Notes: generated by a model from the sequence alone, not told the origin. 64,000 nt of DNA from Pinus tabuliformis (GCA_031772625.1 CM062808.1:471879655-471943654); one strand, 5' to 3'; numbered from the stretch's first letter, positions 1 through 11,858 are shown. Translations and numbers: made by a program.

Positions 1-3000
1 CAAGGGTGTACTTCGAAGGTCTGCTTTCAATCCACATGCGAGAGCAGCCCAGAATTACAACATTGTTGAAGACTTAGCTGTTTCACCTTCAGCAATGTCG
101 GCACTCGAAGTGCTGCAATCATGTCCAGCGCAACGAAAATTGCTTTTGTCGGCTATTGGAGCTGTCGATGTTCAGGACCCGAACCTAATGATCTTTGATC
201 TAGAAAATAGTACACCGCGTCTCCCCCATCAAATGGCTTTCCAAATTCCAGTGATAGTCAAAAACAGGCCTATTCATCGGACTGTGATTGATGAGGGAGC
301 TTCTACGTGTATTATGTCGATTCAATGTTGGAGATCGCTTGGTTCTCCTTCGTTGAACCAATCCCCCACCATCCTTAAGGCCTTTGATGGCCGTGGGTTC
401 CGTCCGTTTGGTATTCTACAAGAATTGCCTATAGGGGTCGAAGGTAAAACCGTTAGTCTGGATGTGGAAGTGGTTGATGCCCCTCTAGACTACAACCTTC
501 TTTTGGGTCGAAGTTGGTCATATGCTATGACAGCGGTCGTTTCATCGGTCTTCAGAGTCATTAAGTTTCCACATAACGGTAAGATCGTGACTATTGATCA
601 GCTGACATACTTTTCATCCGACCCAACCTCTTCAGAAACTATCCAGCATGTTGGTAAAACGACAATCCCTTATAGGGACATTGGTGTAGGTTTAGTTAAG
701 GATTCCGGTTTACTGGGAACTTTTCCTCTCCCTCCACTCAATGCAGACCCTTCGTTTGCAACAATTCATATGATCACGTCAGAAAACATTATTTATGATG
801 ATCCTTGGTATGTTCCCTCTGACTCTGAGCTAGACTCACTCGGTGATGTTATGCCGTTGAGTCCGTATGAGATTGCTTATGAAGCTCTTATGTCTTTTAC
901 CGACTTTCATTCAACCGAAACCGACCAAATGAATGTGGTCAGTGAAGAGTCACTTTTCACCTCACCCTTAGAACGGATAACGTTTCCCGAAGAAGTGTCA
1001 TCTGACGAACAACTTCGCGAAATCCTAAGTGTAGATGATCTACCATGGGAAGATCTCCATCACAGATCTTCGTTTTTACCTAAGGATGATGCATTTGAAA
1101 ATGATTTTTCATCTATCTTTACCGCTGAATATGTCAAAGACGCTCAGGATCCAACGAAACATTCTGATTCAGAGCTGAATTTAGGGAATATTTCTCGTAC
1201 TATTCCCATTGATATTTCAGTGAAGCCCGGAATCGAGGAGAACATTCATATAGGTGCCGCATGTACTGAAGAAGAAATCCAAACTTACAAGGCCCTATTC
1301 CAAGAATTCCGCGACGTGTTTGCCTGGTCTTACGAGGAAATGCCGGGAATTGATCCTGCCATTGTTGTTCATGAAATCAAAACCTACCCGGATGCTAAAC
1401 CCATTCGGCAACGGTTGCGTCAGATTCACCCTCGAAAAGCGGCTGCGATTAAAGCAGAAGTCGAAAAGCTGTTGAAAGCAGGTTTCATTTATCCGATCCC
1501 GTTAACGGATTGGGTATCGAATATTGTTCCCGTCAATAAAAAACAAGGAACAATAAGAATCTGTATCGACTATAGGGATATCAATCGAGCTTGTCCAAAA
1601 GACAACTATCCTACGCCTTATATCGATCAAATTATTGATGATTGTGCCGGAAGTGAGATGTTTTCCTTCATGGATGGTTTCTCAGGCTATAATCAAATCA
1701 ATATTCTACCTGCCGATCAACCAAAAACGGCATTCATTTGTCCATGGGGGACATTTGCTTATTGCAAATTACCTTTTGGACTTAAGAATGCCGGGGCCAC
1801 TTTTCAACGGGCAATGTCTTATGCATTTCATGACATCAAGCACATTGTGCAACCCTATCTCGATGATTTGCCTGCTCATTCTTTACATCGAGCTGATCAC
1901 CTTGTCCACCTACGAGCAATCTTTATGAGGTGTAGGCATTATCGAATTCGGTTGAATCCCCACAAGTGTGTTTTCTGTATAGAAACAGGTCGATTGCTGG
2001 GATTTGTTGTTTCAAAAGCCGGCATTCGCGTCGATCCCTCGAAAGTCGAGGCTATCATCAAATTGCCTCCTCCTTCGAGTTTGCGCCAACTCCAAAGTTT
2101 GCAAGGGAAAGCGAACTTTTTACGCCGATTCATCCCAAACTACGCCGAGGTCACTAAAGGTTTTACACGGTTGTTGAAACAGAACGCACAATTCTTTTGG
2201 GACGAGATTGCCCAACAATCTTTTGATGCACTTAAACACGCGTTGACCCATGCACCGTTATTGCATCCTCCCAACTACAACCAGGACTACTTCTTATACC
2301 TCGCAGCTTCGCATTCCACCATTGGAATGGTGTTAGTTCAAGAAGATGAATTCAAAGCAGAGCATGTGATATATTATCTTAGTAGAACCTTAAATCCCAC
2401 TGAGTTAAAATATTCGCATGTGGAGAAATTGGCCCTGGCAGCCGTTCAAGCTGTCCAGCGTTTTCGTCACTACATTCTTCTCCGCAAAACTACAGTTATT
2501 TCGGATTGCAACCCTATGATTTATATTTTGACAAAACAACTGCTAGGGGGCAAGTACTCTAAATGGATTGTTATCCTGCAAGAGTTCGACTTGGAGTTCG
2601 AGAAGTCCAAGTCTAAGAAATCTTTAGTTTTTGCGGAATTGATGTGTGATTTCCCGAGTGCTGACACAGAGACTGTGGCAGAGGAGTCCATTGCGGACGA
2701 ATCTTTGTTTCTTATTAGCACTTTAGATCCGTGGTATGGGGATATAATCATCTATCTCCAAACCCAAACCTTTCGGCCTGAAGCTTCCAAGGAAGACCGT
2801 CGAAAAATTCGGTTTCGATCCCAGCAATACAGAATTATTGGAGATACACTTTATCGCGGGGGGCAGACTTAGTTTTTCGACGTTGTTTAACTCACGAAGA
2901 GGCTGAGAGAGTTTTGAATGATTGTCACTCTGGAGCATGTGGCGGTCATATGTCTGGGTATGCCACAGCTCAGAAGGTGTTGCGCGCTGGCTATTTCTGG

Positions 3001-3975
3001 CCGTCTATGTTTAAAGATTGTATCCTTGCCGTCAGAACATGCCACAACTGTCAAGTGTTTGATCGAAAGATGCGCGCTCCACCTGCTCCTCTCCACCCTA
3101 TAATTGCCGCTGGTCCATTCGCCAAATGGGGCATTGACTTTATTACTTGTAACCCTCACTCGGCCGGGGGGCATGCGTATATCATCCTCGCGGTTGATTA
3201 TTTTACAAAATGGGCCGAGGCGATGCCTACATTCGACGCAAGCGGCAAGACAGCTGCAGTTTTCGTATTCAATCATATCATAACTAGGTTTGGTGTCCCA
3301 CAAGCAATCATTACTGACCATGGGAGCCATTTTCGAAACGTCATGATGACTGAGCTTACAAGCCAGCTTGGTTTGCGCCACGATAGCTCTACTCCTTATT
3401 ATCCGCAAGCCAACGGTTTGGTTGAGTCAATCAACAAAGTTCTAGTCATCATGATTCGACGGATCATTGGTATCCATCGAACGAATTGGCATAACATGTT
3501 ATTTTCGGCGCTATGGGCATATCGAACTTCAGTGAAAAATTCAACAGGTTTCACCCCTTTCCAGCTAGTTTATGGCTTAGAAGCTGTGTTACCTATTGAA
3601 TGCGAAATCCCATCACTTCAAATGGCTGTCGAATTACTTCCAGCTACTTCCGAAGAGGAGAAACGGTTATTATACTTGGCTAAATTAGATGAGACTCGAC
3701 GTGACGCTACTTTAGCTATCGAGACTCACGCGAAACGAATGAAAGCTCAGTACGATAAAAATGTAACCCCTCGAAGTTTTTCGGAAGGAGACCTAGTACT
3801 ATTATATGATCAAGCTAACGATAAGCTAGGTGCCGGAAAATTCGTTCCCATGTGGCATGGGCCCTACATTGTAAAGCGAAAGCTAGCAAAAGGGGCTTAT
3901 GAGTTAGTTGATTTTGATGGGGACTCTTTGGGTAAACCCAGAAATGGACTTTACCTAAAGAGGTATTATGCTTAA
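1..3975 (+). mobile_element. pol: Tat element pol region: protease, RT, RNase H, integrase
   Basis: Reading is open from the first bases of the window, so the polyprotein starts further left. The aspartic protease motif VIDEGAST lies near 285. Reverse transcriptase covers roughly 1370-2000 and contains the YLDDL box near 1855. A Ty3-type RNase H domain follows at about 2250-2600. Integrase follows at about 2900-3950, with an HHCC zinc-binding head (H and C pairs near 2920-3060) and a DDE core, where the second acidic block reads IITDHGSHF and the third lies in YYPQANGLVESINK. These enzymes copy the element RNA into DNA and insert it. Fossil copy, about one break in this part. Confidence 0.92.
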
Positions 3976-4120
3976 AATGATGGGTATGGAGAAATTTTTA
4001 GATAGGTTAGATTTCCTTTCTAGCTAGCAAGTGTGTTAGTTTAGTCAGTGTGCTTAGCTTAGCGAGTGTGGTTTTTCGTCATTATTCTGGCTTATCTTGG
4101 TTTTACTCTTGATATTGTAG

Positions 4121-4540
4121 ATGTCGACGCCTCTCCAAACATACATTGGATTTGCTGATGGTGCTTGTCGTAATACACGGAATATCTCTTCCGCAGCTTG
4201 GGTTATCTATTCGCCCTCTGACGAGTTAGTTTCTATGCATGGGGTAAGCCTCGGTCAAACAACGAATAACATTGCAGAATACAGTGCAGTGGTTGAATTA
4301 TTATCCGAATCTATTTCATTTGGAATTCGACGTTTGATAGTGAGGTTAGATTCTGAACTTGTTGTATTACAGCTTAATAGAGTTTATGCCATTAGAAATC
4401 CTGTGTTATTAAGGTTGTTTTTGAGAGTGCGTCTCTTGGAACGTGAATTTGATTACATTGAATATCAACATATTCCAAGGTCTTTGAATACATTAGCAGA
4501 TGCAATTGCTTCTCGAATGTTGGACAGACATTTACGATAA
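4121..4540 (+). mobile_element. Second (archaeal-type) RNase H of the Tat element
   Basis: This separate frame of about 140 codons lies roughly 145 bp after integrase. It starts with FADGACRNT and has the RNase H order of acidic residues: D in FADGA, E in NNIAEYSAV, D in VRLDSELVV and D in NTLADAIASR. That is the layout of archaeal/plant-type RNase H1-like domains, not of the Ty3 RNase H already present in pol. A dual RNase H is an established feature of Tat elements and is thought to have been gained independently of the retroviral one. Position after integrase, outside the main frame, is seen directly. How it is expressed (own start, splicing or read-through) is not shown by the sequence. 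Confidence 0.85.
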
Positions 4541-4736
4541 TCATGCAAGTAAATTTAAAAACATTTCATCACATATGTTAAACAAGATAAGCCGGTAATA
4601 GTGATATATATAGATAGAAGTGTGTCAAAAAATATATACATCGTCTTCGATCATAGGTTTAAAACACCTTATGATCGGCAAAATGATAGTACAAAAAGTC
4701 AAAATGTCACATGTGACTACAAAAGTGACTAGTCAA

Positions 4737-5955
4737 TCACTGGTGGTGCTCTCTGTACGACACCACTGCGCGGGCTACCTTACGCAAAAATCTCCTAAAC
4801 GGTCCAGGGACCGCGACTACGAAGCGCTGAAGCCTGATAGGAATGTCGTCCATAGTAGTCTCAGGTATATCTGCCGTGAGACGCTCTAGATCATGCTCCA
4901 ACTCAGCTAGTACTTCTGCTGCCGCATCCTGTGGGGCCGGTACCGGTGCAGCTGGATGTAGTCTATCATAAGGCCGGAGGTTGGCTGGACGCTGTGGACC
5001 AACATCTGCATTTTGAAAGATTTACTATTAGTTTTGAGACGATATATATAAAAAATATAAAAAATACATAACTAGAAAAATTTGTGAAAATAAAAGTACC
5101 TCTGTCGTCCCATTGTTCTCCCTGTGGAAGAACCATGTCCGGATCACCTCTGAAATCCATTCCGGCATACGGAAAGTCCTGTATCACAAAAAGCTGGCCC
5201 TCTAACCAGTCAAAATAACTATCTGAGAATCGAACTACTGTCGCACCCTCGTCAGGATGCCGGGCCATCACCGCAACCCATCGTATCAGCTTTGGCTGCC
5301 GAGGACCCAAGATATCAACAGTGAGTTGCTGAGGGATCAGCATTGGAATTCTCTCCAAGGCAAAGCTCACGACTATAGGCCCATATCCAAAAGTCTTTAG
5401 TCGTCCGTTCTTTGCCTTGGTCAGTTGGCTCTTCATATGAGCCGACACAGCTTCACACCAGTTGAAAATGGTGCCTTGGTAACAGTCAATTGCCATCCGC
5501 ATTTGGGATCCGGAAGCAATGTGTAAAGCGGCCGCGCCGCAAATTCTGGTAACCGTGAACGCTATGACTTTGAGTTCCGGTAGAGTGATGTGTTTTATCT
5601 CTATGCCTTTTGAATGGTGAGCCCCACGTGTGCACCAATCCTCGCGGAGACTATCAAGGGATTGGCCACCCGGCCTAGTCCCCGCAAGACTGAGTTGCTC
5701 ACCTCTGTTTGGCAAGCCAGTGAGAAAGTATACATCCGAGGGCTCTATCTCGAGCTGGTGCCCTCCTATGTAAAAGCATTGTTCTTGTACGTTCCATCGC
5801 TCAACCAGCCATTCCAAGAATCTTACCTGGCCCCTCATGCCCGGTATGGTCCAATATTTGTATAATCCGCATGCTCTTAGGGCATCCAGGGAAGGTTGAT
5901 GATTTATTGCAGCTTCATCTTCCTCTACATGCTCTCTTTCTCTCCAGTCTAACAT
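4737..5955 (-). CDS. Antisense gene with plant-mobile-domain-like protein, one intron
   Basis: Read on the strand opposite to the retroelement. Exon 1 runs 5955 to 5100 and exon 2 runs 5005 to 4737, separated by a 94-nt GT-AG intron (5099-5006) that is AT-rich and ends in ATGCAG. Joined through this intact intron, the frame stays open for about 374 codons to a TGA. I chose ATG at 5955; another acceptor-like site (ATATGCAG) lies just upstream at about 5966, so an upstream exon is possible. Residues about 60-86 (FYIGGHQLEIEPSDVYFLTG and following LPNRGE) match the hallmark of the plant mobile domain (aminotransferase-like, PF10536 family), a domain shared by host MAIN-type proteins and transposable elements. 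Exon 2 is proline/alanine-rich, then basic. Antisense genes are known in Tat relatives such as Grande. The function here is unknown. Confidence 0.72.
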
Positions 5956-5972
5956 GATTAATGCCCTGCATA

Positions 5973-6280
5973 TCAAAAATAGCAATTAGAAATTGATTTG
6001 GGAATTTTTGGTGGTTTTTTGAGAGAGTTGGGGTTTTGAAATGCGCGTTTCTCGGAGGACGCACCCCGGCTTTGTAGCACAGGGCGCCCGGACGCAGCTG
6101 GCCTGAAGGCGGGCTGCGTCTTCCGACCGTTTTCCCGTATGAGAAAAAGTCGGGGGACGCAGGTCACCCGAAGGGCACCTGCGTCCGCCGAGAGGCGCAT
6201 TCCAAAACCCCCCCCAAAAAATGAAACTAAAACCTAAAAATTGATTCTAAACGGATAGAAATGCAGAGTAGGATGTGTAA
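5973..6280 (-). other. GC-rich block upstream of the antisense gene
   Basis: A sharp GC-rich island in an otherwise AT-rich 3' region. It holds several copies of GGACGCA/TGCGTCC in both orientations between about 6040 and 6200. A minus-strand frame of about 75 codons begins at 6200, but its amino acids look like a by-product of base composition. It lies just upstream of the acceptor-like site of the antisense gene, so it could be its leader exon or promoter. That is inference from position only. Similar GGACGC/GCGTCC words recur in the 3' LTR near 8380-8425. Confidence 0.4.
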
Positions 6281-6559
6281 AATACCTGGATGAGACGGCG
6301 TTCGATTCCGACGGTCAGATTTTCCGCAGCGACCACGGGAAGTTTCTTGTCAAAAGCTCCTTTTTCAACCTCAACAGTGAAACGGTAAAAATGACATGGT
6401 AAAAGGTCTTTTTATAGGTTTTTTGGATGAATTAGTTCATTTTTTACCATGAAAAGATGTTTTTGAATGTATTTTTGCCTATTTTAAACAGGTATGAGTA
6501 ATGTGTCGCTTTTGTGCAGGACAAAGGGATTTCGAGGGAAATTGTAATTTTTCACAAAC

Positions 6560-6970
6560 AAAAATATCAGAGTCATCTTTTAAGCCCTTTTCTGACTCCT
6601 AAAACATGAAAAGATCGCCGAGTGTTTCTTTTTACACTCGTTAAAACGGAATTAAAAGACGGTCCCCTTTTAGCTCTTTTCTGACCGCAAAATCAGGAAA
6701 AGATTGCCGGGTTTTTGTCGTTTCAAACTCGATAAGGAAATAAAACGACGTGTCCTTGATCGCTTTTTACTTTTCAGGTTGACGACACTATTATGAAAGT
6801 ACTCCTTGGTCGCAAGATCAAGCGGTTCCCCCAGGTATTATTTTATACTTTTTCGGGCTTGAGGGACACAAATATACGAAAAAGTTCAACGTGGAGTCTC
6901 CTTTAGTTTTTTCAGACTCTCTAAAATTGAAAAACGCCGAGTTTCTCCTATACTGGGCTCGTTAAACTTT
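6560..6970 (+). repeat. Degenerate tandem repeats in the Tat 3' region
   Basis: Units of roughly 85-95 bp share the order CTTTTCTGAC, (A)AAAAGAT(C/T)GCCG, then a CTCGTTAAA or CTCGATAAG end. Copies start near 6570 and 6662, with weaker ones near 6745 and 6893. Unit divergence is high. The 3' untranslated part of Ogre and related Tat elements is known to be hypervariable and to seed satellite repeats, and this array fits that pattern. Confidence 0.6.
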
Positions 6971-7429
6971 TACAGTAGAGGACCTGTTCAATTACAAACA
7001 GGAACGAACCACTCCTTCCTAGGGTTCGAATTTAAACTAGGTTGGACTCGTCCGAAGGATGAGCTTATAATCAAGCATATGTTATCCTCCTCAAGCTTGT
7101 TAAAAATAAAGAGGTACTTGCCAGAAATGGTGGGGGAAAAGAGAGAAGAATGAACCTGTTTGTCACCTTTTGTCTCAGAAGAAACTTTATTACCACTCTT
7201 GAACACGACACTTTTCATTCACCTGGGTTGGGAAATCTTTTACCTCACAGTTGACCAAACCACTTTGAAAGTCTTTAACCGGGTTCCGGGATTAACTTTG
7301 AGTTATTCGTCACCAAGCCATCTGTTGTGTCGTTATGTGTTCAAGAGGTCTGCAAGCAAAAACTTTCATCTGCAAAATACTTGTCATCCATTTGACCATC
7401 CCTGAGTCAGTCCTTACAGCAACATTTCT

Positions 7430-7800
7430 TCAACTTGAACAATGATTTCGTGTTGCGGGCTTGCCTGCAACGGGTCGCTTTCTATCGACATCGACACATT
7501 ATCTAGAAAGATGACTTAGGAATCGACAGTACCTTGAAGTCTGCATGCATCAATGGCAGGTTTCTCGCCTTTGACGTCAGTTTACATCATTGACTTTCGA
7601 TCAAAGGATTCCGTGAAGTGTTCGACATCAAAACATCTATTCACATTTCACGGGTTGTGCTTGGTACTTTGAGAACCATTGACATTACTGGTGGTTTCTC
7701 TCACGCTTGTTAACAGTTTACATCATTGACTGGTAATCAAGTGGTTTCTAACATGTTCGACATCGAATCATTTAATCACATGGCTAGAATCGTACCAATT
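7430..7800 (+). repeat. Second degenerate repeat block, about 162-bp spacing
   Basis: The segment CAGTTTACATCATTGACT appears near 7568 and again near 7730. Each copy is followed by a similar run containing GTTCGACATC and an ATTCACAT/AATCACAT element. A partial third copy (CGACATCGACACATT) lies near 7486. No coding is visible in this stretch. Confidence 0.5.
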
Positions 7801-8174
7801 CGGGAAGTAGAAGTGAAGACCCTGGATCTAGTTTCTACCATCCAGGCTGCGAGGAGTTTTGTATTCATTATCTATGTAGACTAATCATAAACAGATGGCT
7901 GCGTCCATACTGTGTCTACAAAAGTCTATAAAAATGATGTACTGCAAGATCATTCCTGTATCAGAATAGTTAGTCCATTAGTTAAAGTTTTGAATCTGAG
8001 TATGGGAATGCCTACCTCAGTGATGATATAATCTTATCCATGTATTTTGTGTTGAAAATTGCAGGTTCCAACCAGGCCATCCACAAGACAATCCTTGAAA
8101 TGATAAAGCGCTTCACCCTTCCTAGAATTACAAAACCCTACTCTATTCCAGGCTTCGCACTTTAGGGGGCAATC

Positions 8175-9332
8175 TGTTACACTAAAAAATGTCACCTTGA
8201 CTACTTACAGTTAGTATGGCTCAAATCAACAGTCATGCTACCCTCTTAGGCAAGTCTTATGCCTCTGTTATCCATCTCAAACTCAAAGAAGAGAGAAAGT
8301 CTTGTAAAAACTATGTTTATCTCTGGGGTCGCAGGTTCTCTCTAGCCTTACCTGCGGGGACGCTGACCTTGTTCACAAAATCTGCGTCCATGGACGCTCT
8401 GTATGTTAAGGGACAGGTGCGTCCCTCTGTAAAAGGCAAAATGCGCGAGTTTTATCTTGAAAAAGTTACTTGTGGTTACTTCTAGAACATTCTAGAGGTC
8501 GGTTTGATGAAATGGATGCGCCTCCAGTTGGTTCATGTATCTCTATTAAGGGGGAACTTATCCCATCAATAAGGGAGCTATCCCACCCAAAGAGGGGGAT
8601 GATCCCATTGATAGTGGACCTGAATAACCTCTTTACAGCACTATAAATAAAGGCATTGAGCCAGAAGGAGAAGAGGTTGGAGCTATACATTTTCTTTGGG
8701 TAAATGCTGCAGGATTTAGGTCTTCCATTAGAGCCTTTGTGAGGAGAGATTGTCTTCACTTGATTCTACTTGGGAGAGGGTGAGCTTTGTCAAAGTAGAG
8801 GAAAACCCTTGATGGACCCTGGGAGGAACTTGCACAACACCAAGGCCAGGTTGTAAGAGTTTCTTTGTTTCGTTATTAATACAAACTGGTTTATTTTTCT
8901 CAATAGCTTGTGTTAATGAGTTATTTCATGTGTTCCTTGGTCTGCATGTTGAATATATGTTTTATTATATGAAATACAAGTGCTTGGTAATTGTTTGATT
9001 GTTTGTGGTTGCAGGAATTGACTTGAAGGAGGAGCTCATCTGGATCGTCAAGAACGGACTTCAACAACAGCGTTTTGGAATAAGGTAAGCCTAAACACTT
9101 GTAGTTTTCATGTTGTAAAAGGTGTATTTAGAGAAAGATCACTCCATTTTGTCTTGTTTGTCATTAGAATGTCTTAGACTTCTAGGAAGGTCAGTCGTGT
9201 CCGCACCCTTGACAAATTCCGTGTGACAGACCTAATGAAATGATGTAAAAATTTCAATATGGGACCTCTAAAAGGAAAATGCAAAGAGCAAATTTGATCC
9301 TTGATGGAAGTATGCAAATACTGACACTAACA
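8175..9332 (+). repeat. 3' LTR of the Tat element
   Basis: The LTR starts TGTTACAC directly after the purine-rich tract TTTAGGGGGCAATC, as expected at a 3' LTR start. A TATA box (TATAAATA) lies at 8642-8649. The right end is set at GACACTAACA (9332), because the last ~105 bp match the right end of the separate element at 18831-23470 and the match stops at exactly this point. An alternative end at 9228 (GTGTGACA, nearly the inverse of TGTTACAC) cannot be excluded. The 5' partner LTR is outside the window, so the target duplication cannot be checked. Confidence 0.7.
8642..8649 (+). promoter_or_regulatory. TATA box in Tat 3' LTR
   Basis: TATAAATA within the LTR, about 470 bp from its start, in the position of a U3 promoter. 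Inference from motif and position. Confidence 0.45.
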
Positions 9333-11858
9333 GACACTTCTTGTCACAAACTCTTAATCGTTAATTTGCATGCATTATTTTCACCTGGTGCTCCCTTGTG
9401 TTTCCCTAGCACTCCCTAAGACCTCCTAGCACTATTTGGCATGCCTTAGGACCTAGCACATATTGGTTGGATGTTTCTTTGGTATGCTAGAATGACTTAG
9501 TGCTGCTTAGCATACCATGTCACTCCCCTCTTACCACACCTGGAACTCATTGACCTAGTGCTCCCTTGTGTTTCCCTAGCACTTGTTAACACTCATCACA
9601 CATTGGCACACCTAACTGCAATGAGTTTCACTAACAGTCAATCCAAAATCCCTTCCAGAGTCTAGCTAGTTACTTGTTCTTCACTAAGATATTAGGGTTA
9701 AGTTTTTTGTATAGTGTTCAGTGTGAAAATATTACTAGGTGTTTTTATCACATTATTGGCTAAGCCACAAGCATGACGTAAGGTTCCTAAATCTTGGATT
9801 GTAAAACTAACCAACAAATATATGACTATAAGATCTTTGGGAAATTATAGTTCTCTAAAGAGATTCATGGTAGTGATTTTCCCATTGCACTAGACCCGAG
9901 AACTCGATTGTTAATTAGATGCAGAGAAGTGGTAGTTTGATGTCATAAATGTCAAATTTACAGTTCAACAACATGATGGAGGCTTACCTCTGACATCATA
10001 ATTTAGTTTGTTATCTTCGTGGCACAAACCCCATGATGTCCAAGTGTGACACCCTCCTTGCAACAACACCCTTCGAGTAGTTACCCAGTGACTTCCTTGC
10101 CTTTGATTGCCCTCTCCTCATCTTGTTCACTCTCAGTTCCTTCTCCCTTACTCTCCTCTCATTGTGCTCTTTTGCTTCCTATTCTCCTTATCCCAATTTA
10201 TCTTCTCTTTCTACTTCTCACTCCATCCTTCTAGTTATTTAGGGCTTGGCTAACTAGATTTTCCCTTTCTTGCCATTTGGCCTCCCATTTTCTCCCCATC
10301 TGTCATTTTCCCTCTTCCTAGGTCTATTCTAGAATCAACAAGGTATGAGGGAGGAGAAAAATCCATTCATGTGTGCTAATAGGTTGTAAAATATCTCCCG
10401 CCCTCATTGACTACATCCAGGCCTGTAAATATTATGCATGTGAGTGTATGTGAGCCTCTTCTTAGGTCTTGGGTCGAATTATTTTTACTCTTTAAACTAT
10501 ATGAGTCGAGCTATATGCTCTTTCACCCTCCTATTAATAGAGTTCCTTATACTTGTATCATGCCACTAGTATAAAGACATATGTATAGGTTATTATGGTA
10601 TATGTTTAACTTCTGTTATTACCCTCACCTTGAAGTCATTGAGGTTCCATTTAACTCCCCCTATTTAATACAAGGTTCATTGAGTTAGAAAAATGTGCCA
10701 TCAATAATTATAATTGGATACCTTAAGGAAGGACCATTGGTTGAAGCCTCATCAATGGAGATTGGGTCAATGGTTAGGGTCTTGATTTAGTTAGACACTA
10801 TTCACTATTATATTTGTGGGCATAGAGTAATTATGATCATCCCCATGTACACAAGGGTAACTAAGAAATGTTTCCCATAATCATACAAGTGGAACTTCAA
10901 CATGTACATGAGGGTAACCACAAAATATTTATCATATTTATACAATTAAAGGTGATAGGAAAATATTTACATTATATACGTGAATGTACTAAGATCAGGA
11001 CCATTAGCATCATATCTACATATTTACCACAAGATGAGAGTCATTGCAACCCCTTAAAAATATCCATAAGGCCTTCCTCTTTTGCAGCTCCTTGACCACA
11101 AGGTTTTAATTGAAAAACACAGTTCCTTTAAAGATTTGTAGGTTGAGGAAACCACTTCAAGCCCTTGAACTTAAAGATAATCATATATTTTCAATTTGTT
11201 ACAATAATAAGTCCATTATGCACACTCCTCATGTTAGAGTTGGGTAGAGAGGGAGAATACTTGATTGATGCCAACCTTGTAAATGAAAAACTTTGCCTAC
11301 TCATTGGTTGGACTCCCCACCACTAGTTGACACCACTAACACACATCAAAATTCCAAGATACCCATAATATGTGCCCTACACCCAAGGGCTTAGACTACA
11401 CCTCCATAAAATGTACCTTCAACTTTAGATGTCCCAAAATAGTAATATCCTAAACCTAGCCTATTTATTAGATTTTTGTAACTTTCTCCTTAACTAACAT
11501 TTGTTTTTAACCATTTAATCCACTTACCATATACTCTCTCTTGTTTGCACCCACCTAGTATACAAGAACACTTATGTTATTAATACAACCAAGTTAAGAG
11601 GGCATGTTTTTTTCTTACACTTAAATGTTTTCACTACAACCAAGTTAAGAGCACATGTTTCCTTTTAAAATTCAAAAATTATAACATGTCTATCTCTATA
11701 AACTAACAACAAAATCATTGCATAAAAAAGTAAGCTTAAAATTAAATTCAAATTAGATTATTATTATTATGATAAATACACCAAATATGGAAAAAATGTT
11801 TTCAAACACAACCATAAAAAAAGTGTTAGTTTATCAAATACAACTACAAACTTGTTAA
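9333..11858. other. Intergenic DNA, no gene recognised
   Basis: AT-rich sequence without a convincing coding frame. A 27-bp phrase containing GTGCTCCCTTGTGTTTCCCTA occurs near 9389 and again near 9559. A pyrimidine-rich stretch (10046-10330) gives a short spurious frame. Degenerate repeats built on CATGTACA(C/T)(A/G)AGGGTAAC occur near 10843 and 10900. The phrase ACAACCAAGTTAAGAG is repeated near 11585 and 11636. Probably old transposon debris. Confidence 0.5.

Larger units (their letters stand above)
1..9332 (+). mobile_element. Tat-type Ty3/gypsy LTR retrotransposon, 3' part
   Basis: The left end lies outside the window, so gag and the 5' LTR are not seen. Parts in order are protease, reverse transcriptase, RNase H and integrase (about 1-3975), a second RNase H (about 4121-4540), an antisense gene (4737-5955), a long non-coding 3' region with degenerate tandem repeats (6000-8160), a purine-rich tract (about 8160-8172) and a 3' LTR. 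A second RNase H plus an extra antisense gene is known of the plant Tat group (Ogre/Retand-like), and this is the main reason for the assignment. The reverse-transcriptase box reads YLDDL, usual in Tat. The element is broken (about one or two breaks in the part seen) but well preserved. Age cannot be judged without the 5' LTR. Confidence 0.9.

Noticed and set aside
4620-4889. Plus-strand frame of 89 codons after the second RNase H
   Set aside because: It is the mirror of exon 2 of the antisense gene, with no domain of its own.
9229-9332. Segment after GTGTGACA (9228) as flanking DNA, with the LTR ending at 9228
   Set aside because: The match to 23366-23470 stops exactly at 9332, at a proven element end, which favours the longer LTR. 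The shorter end is kept as an alternative.
10020-10100. TGTGACACCCTCC as a possible LTR start
   Set aside because: No partner LTR, primer site or purine tract could be found nearby.
10046-10234. Plus-strand frame of 62 codons, L/S/P-rich
   Set aside because: Pyrimidine-rich composition artefact with no start context or homology.
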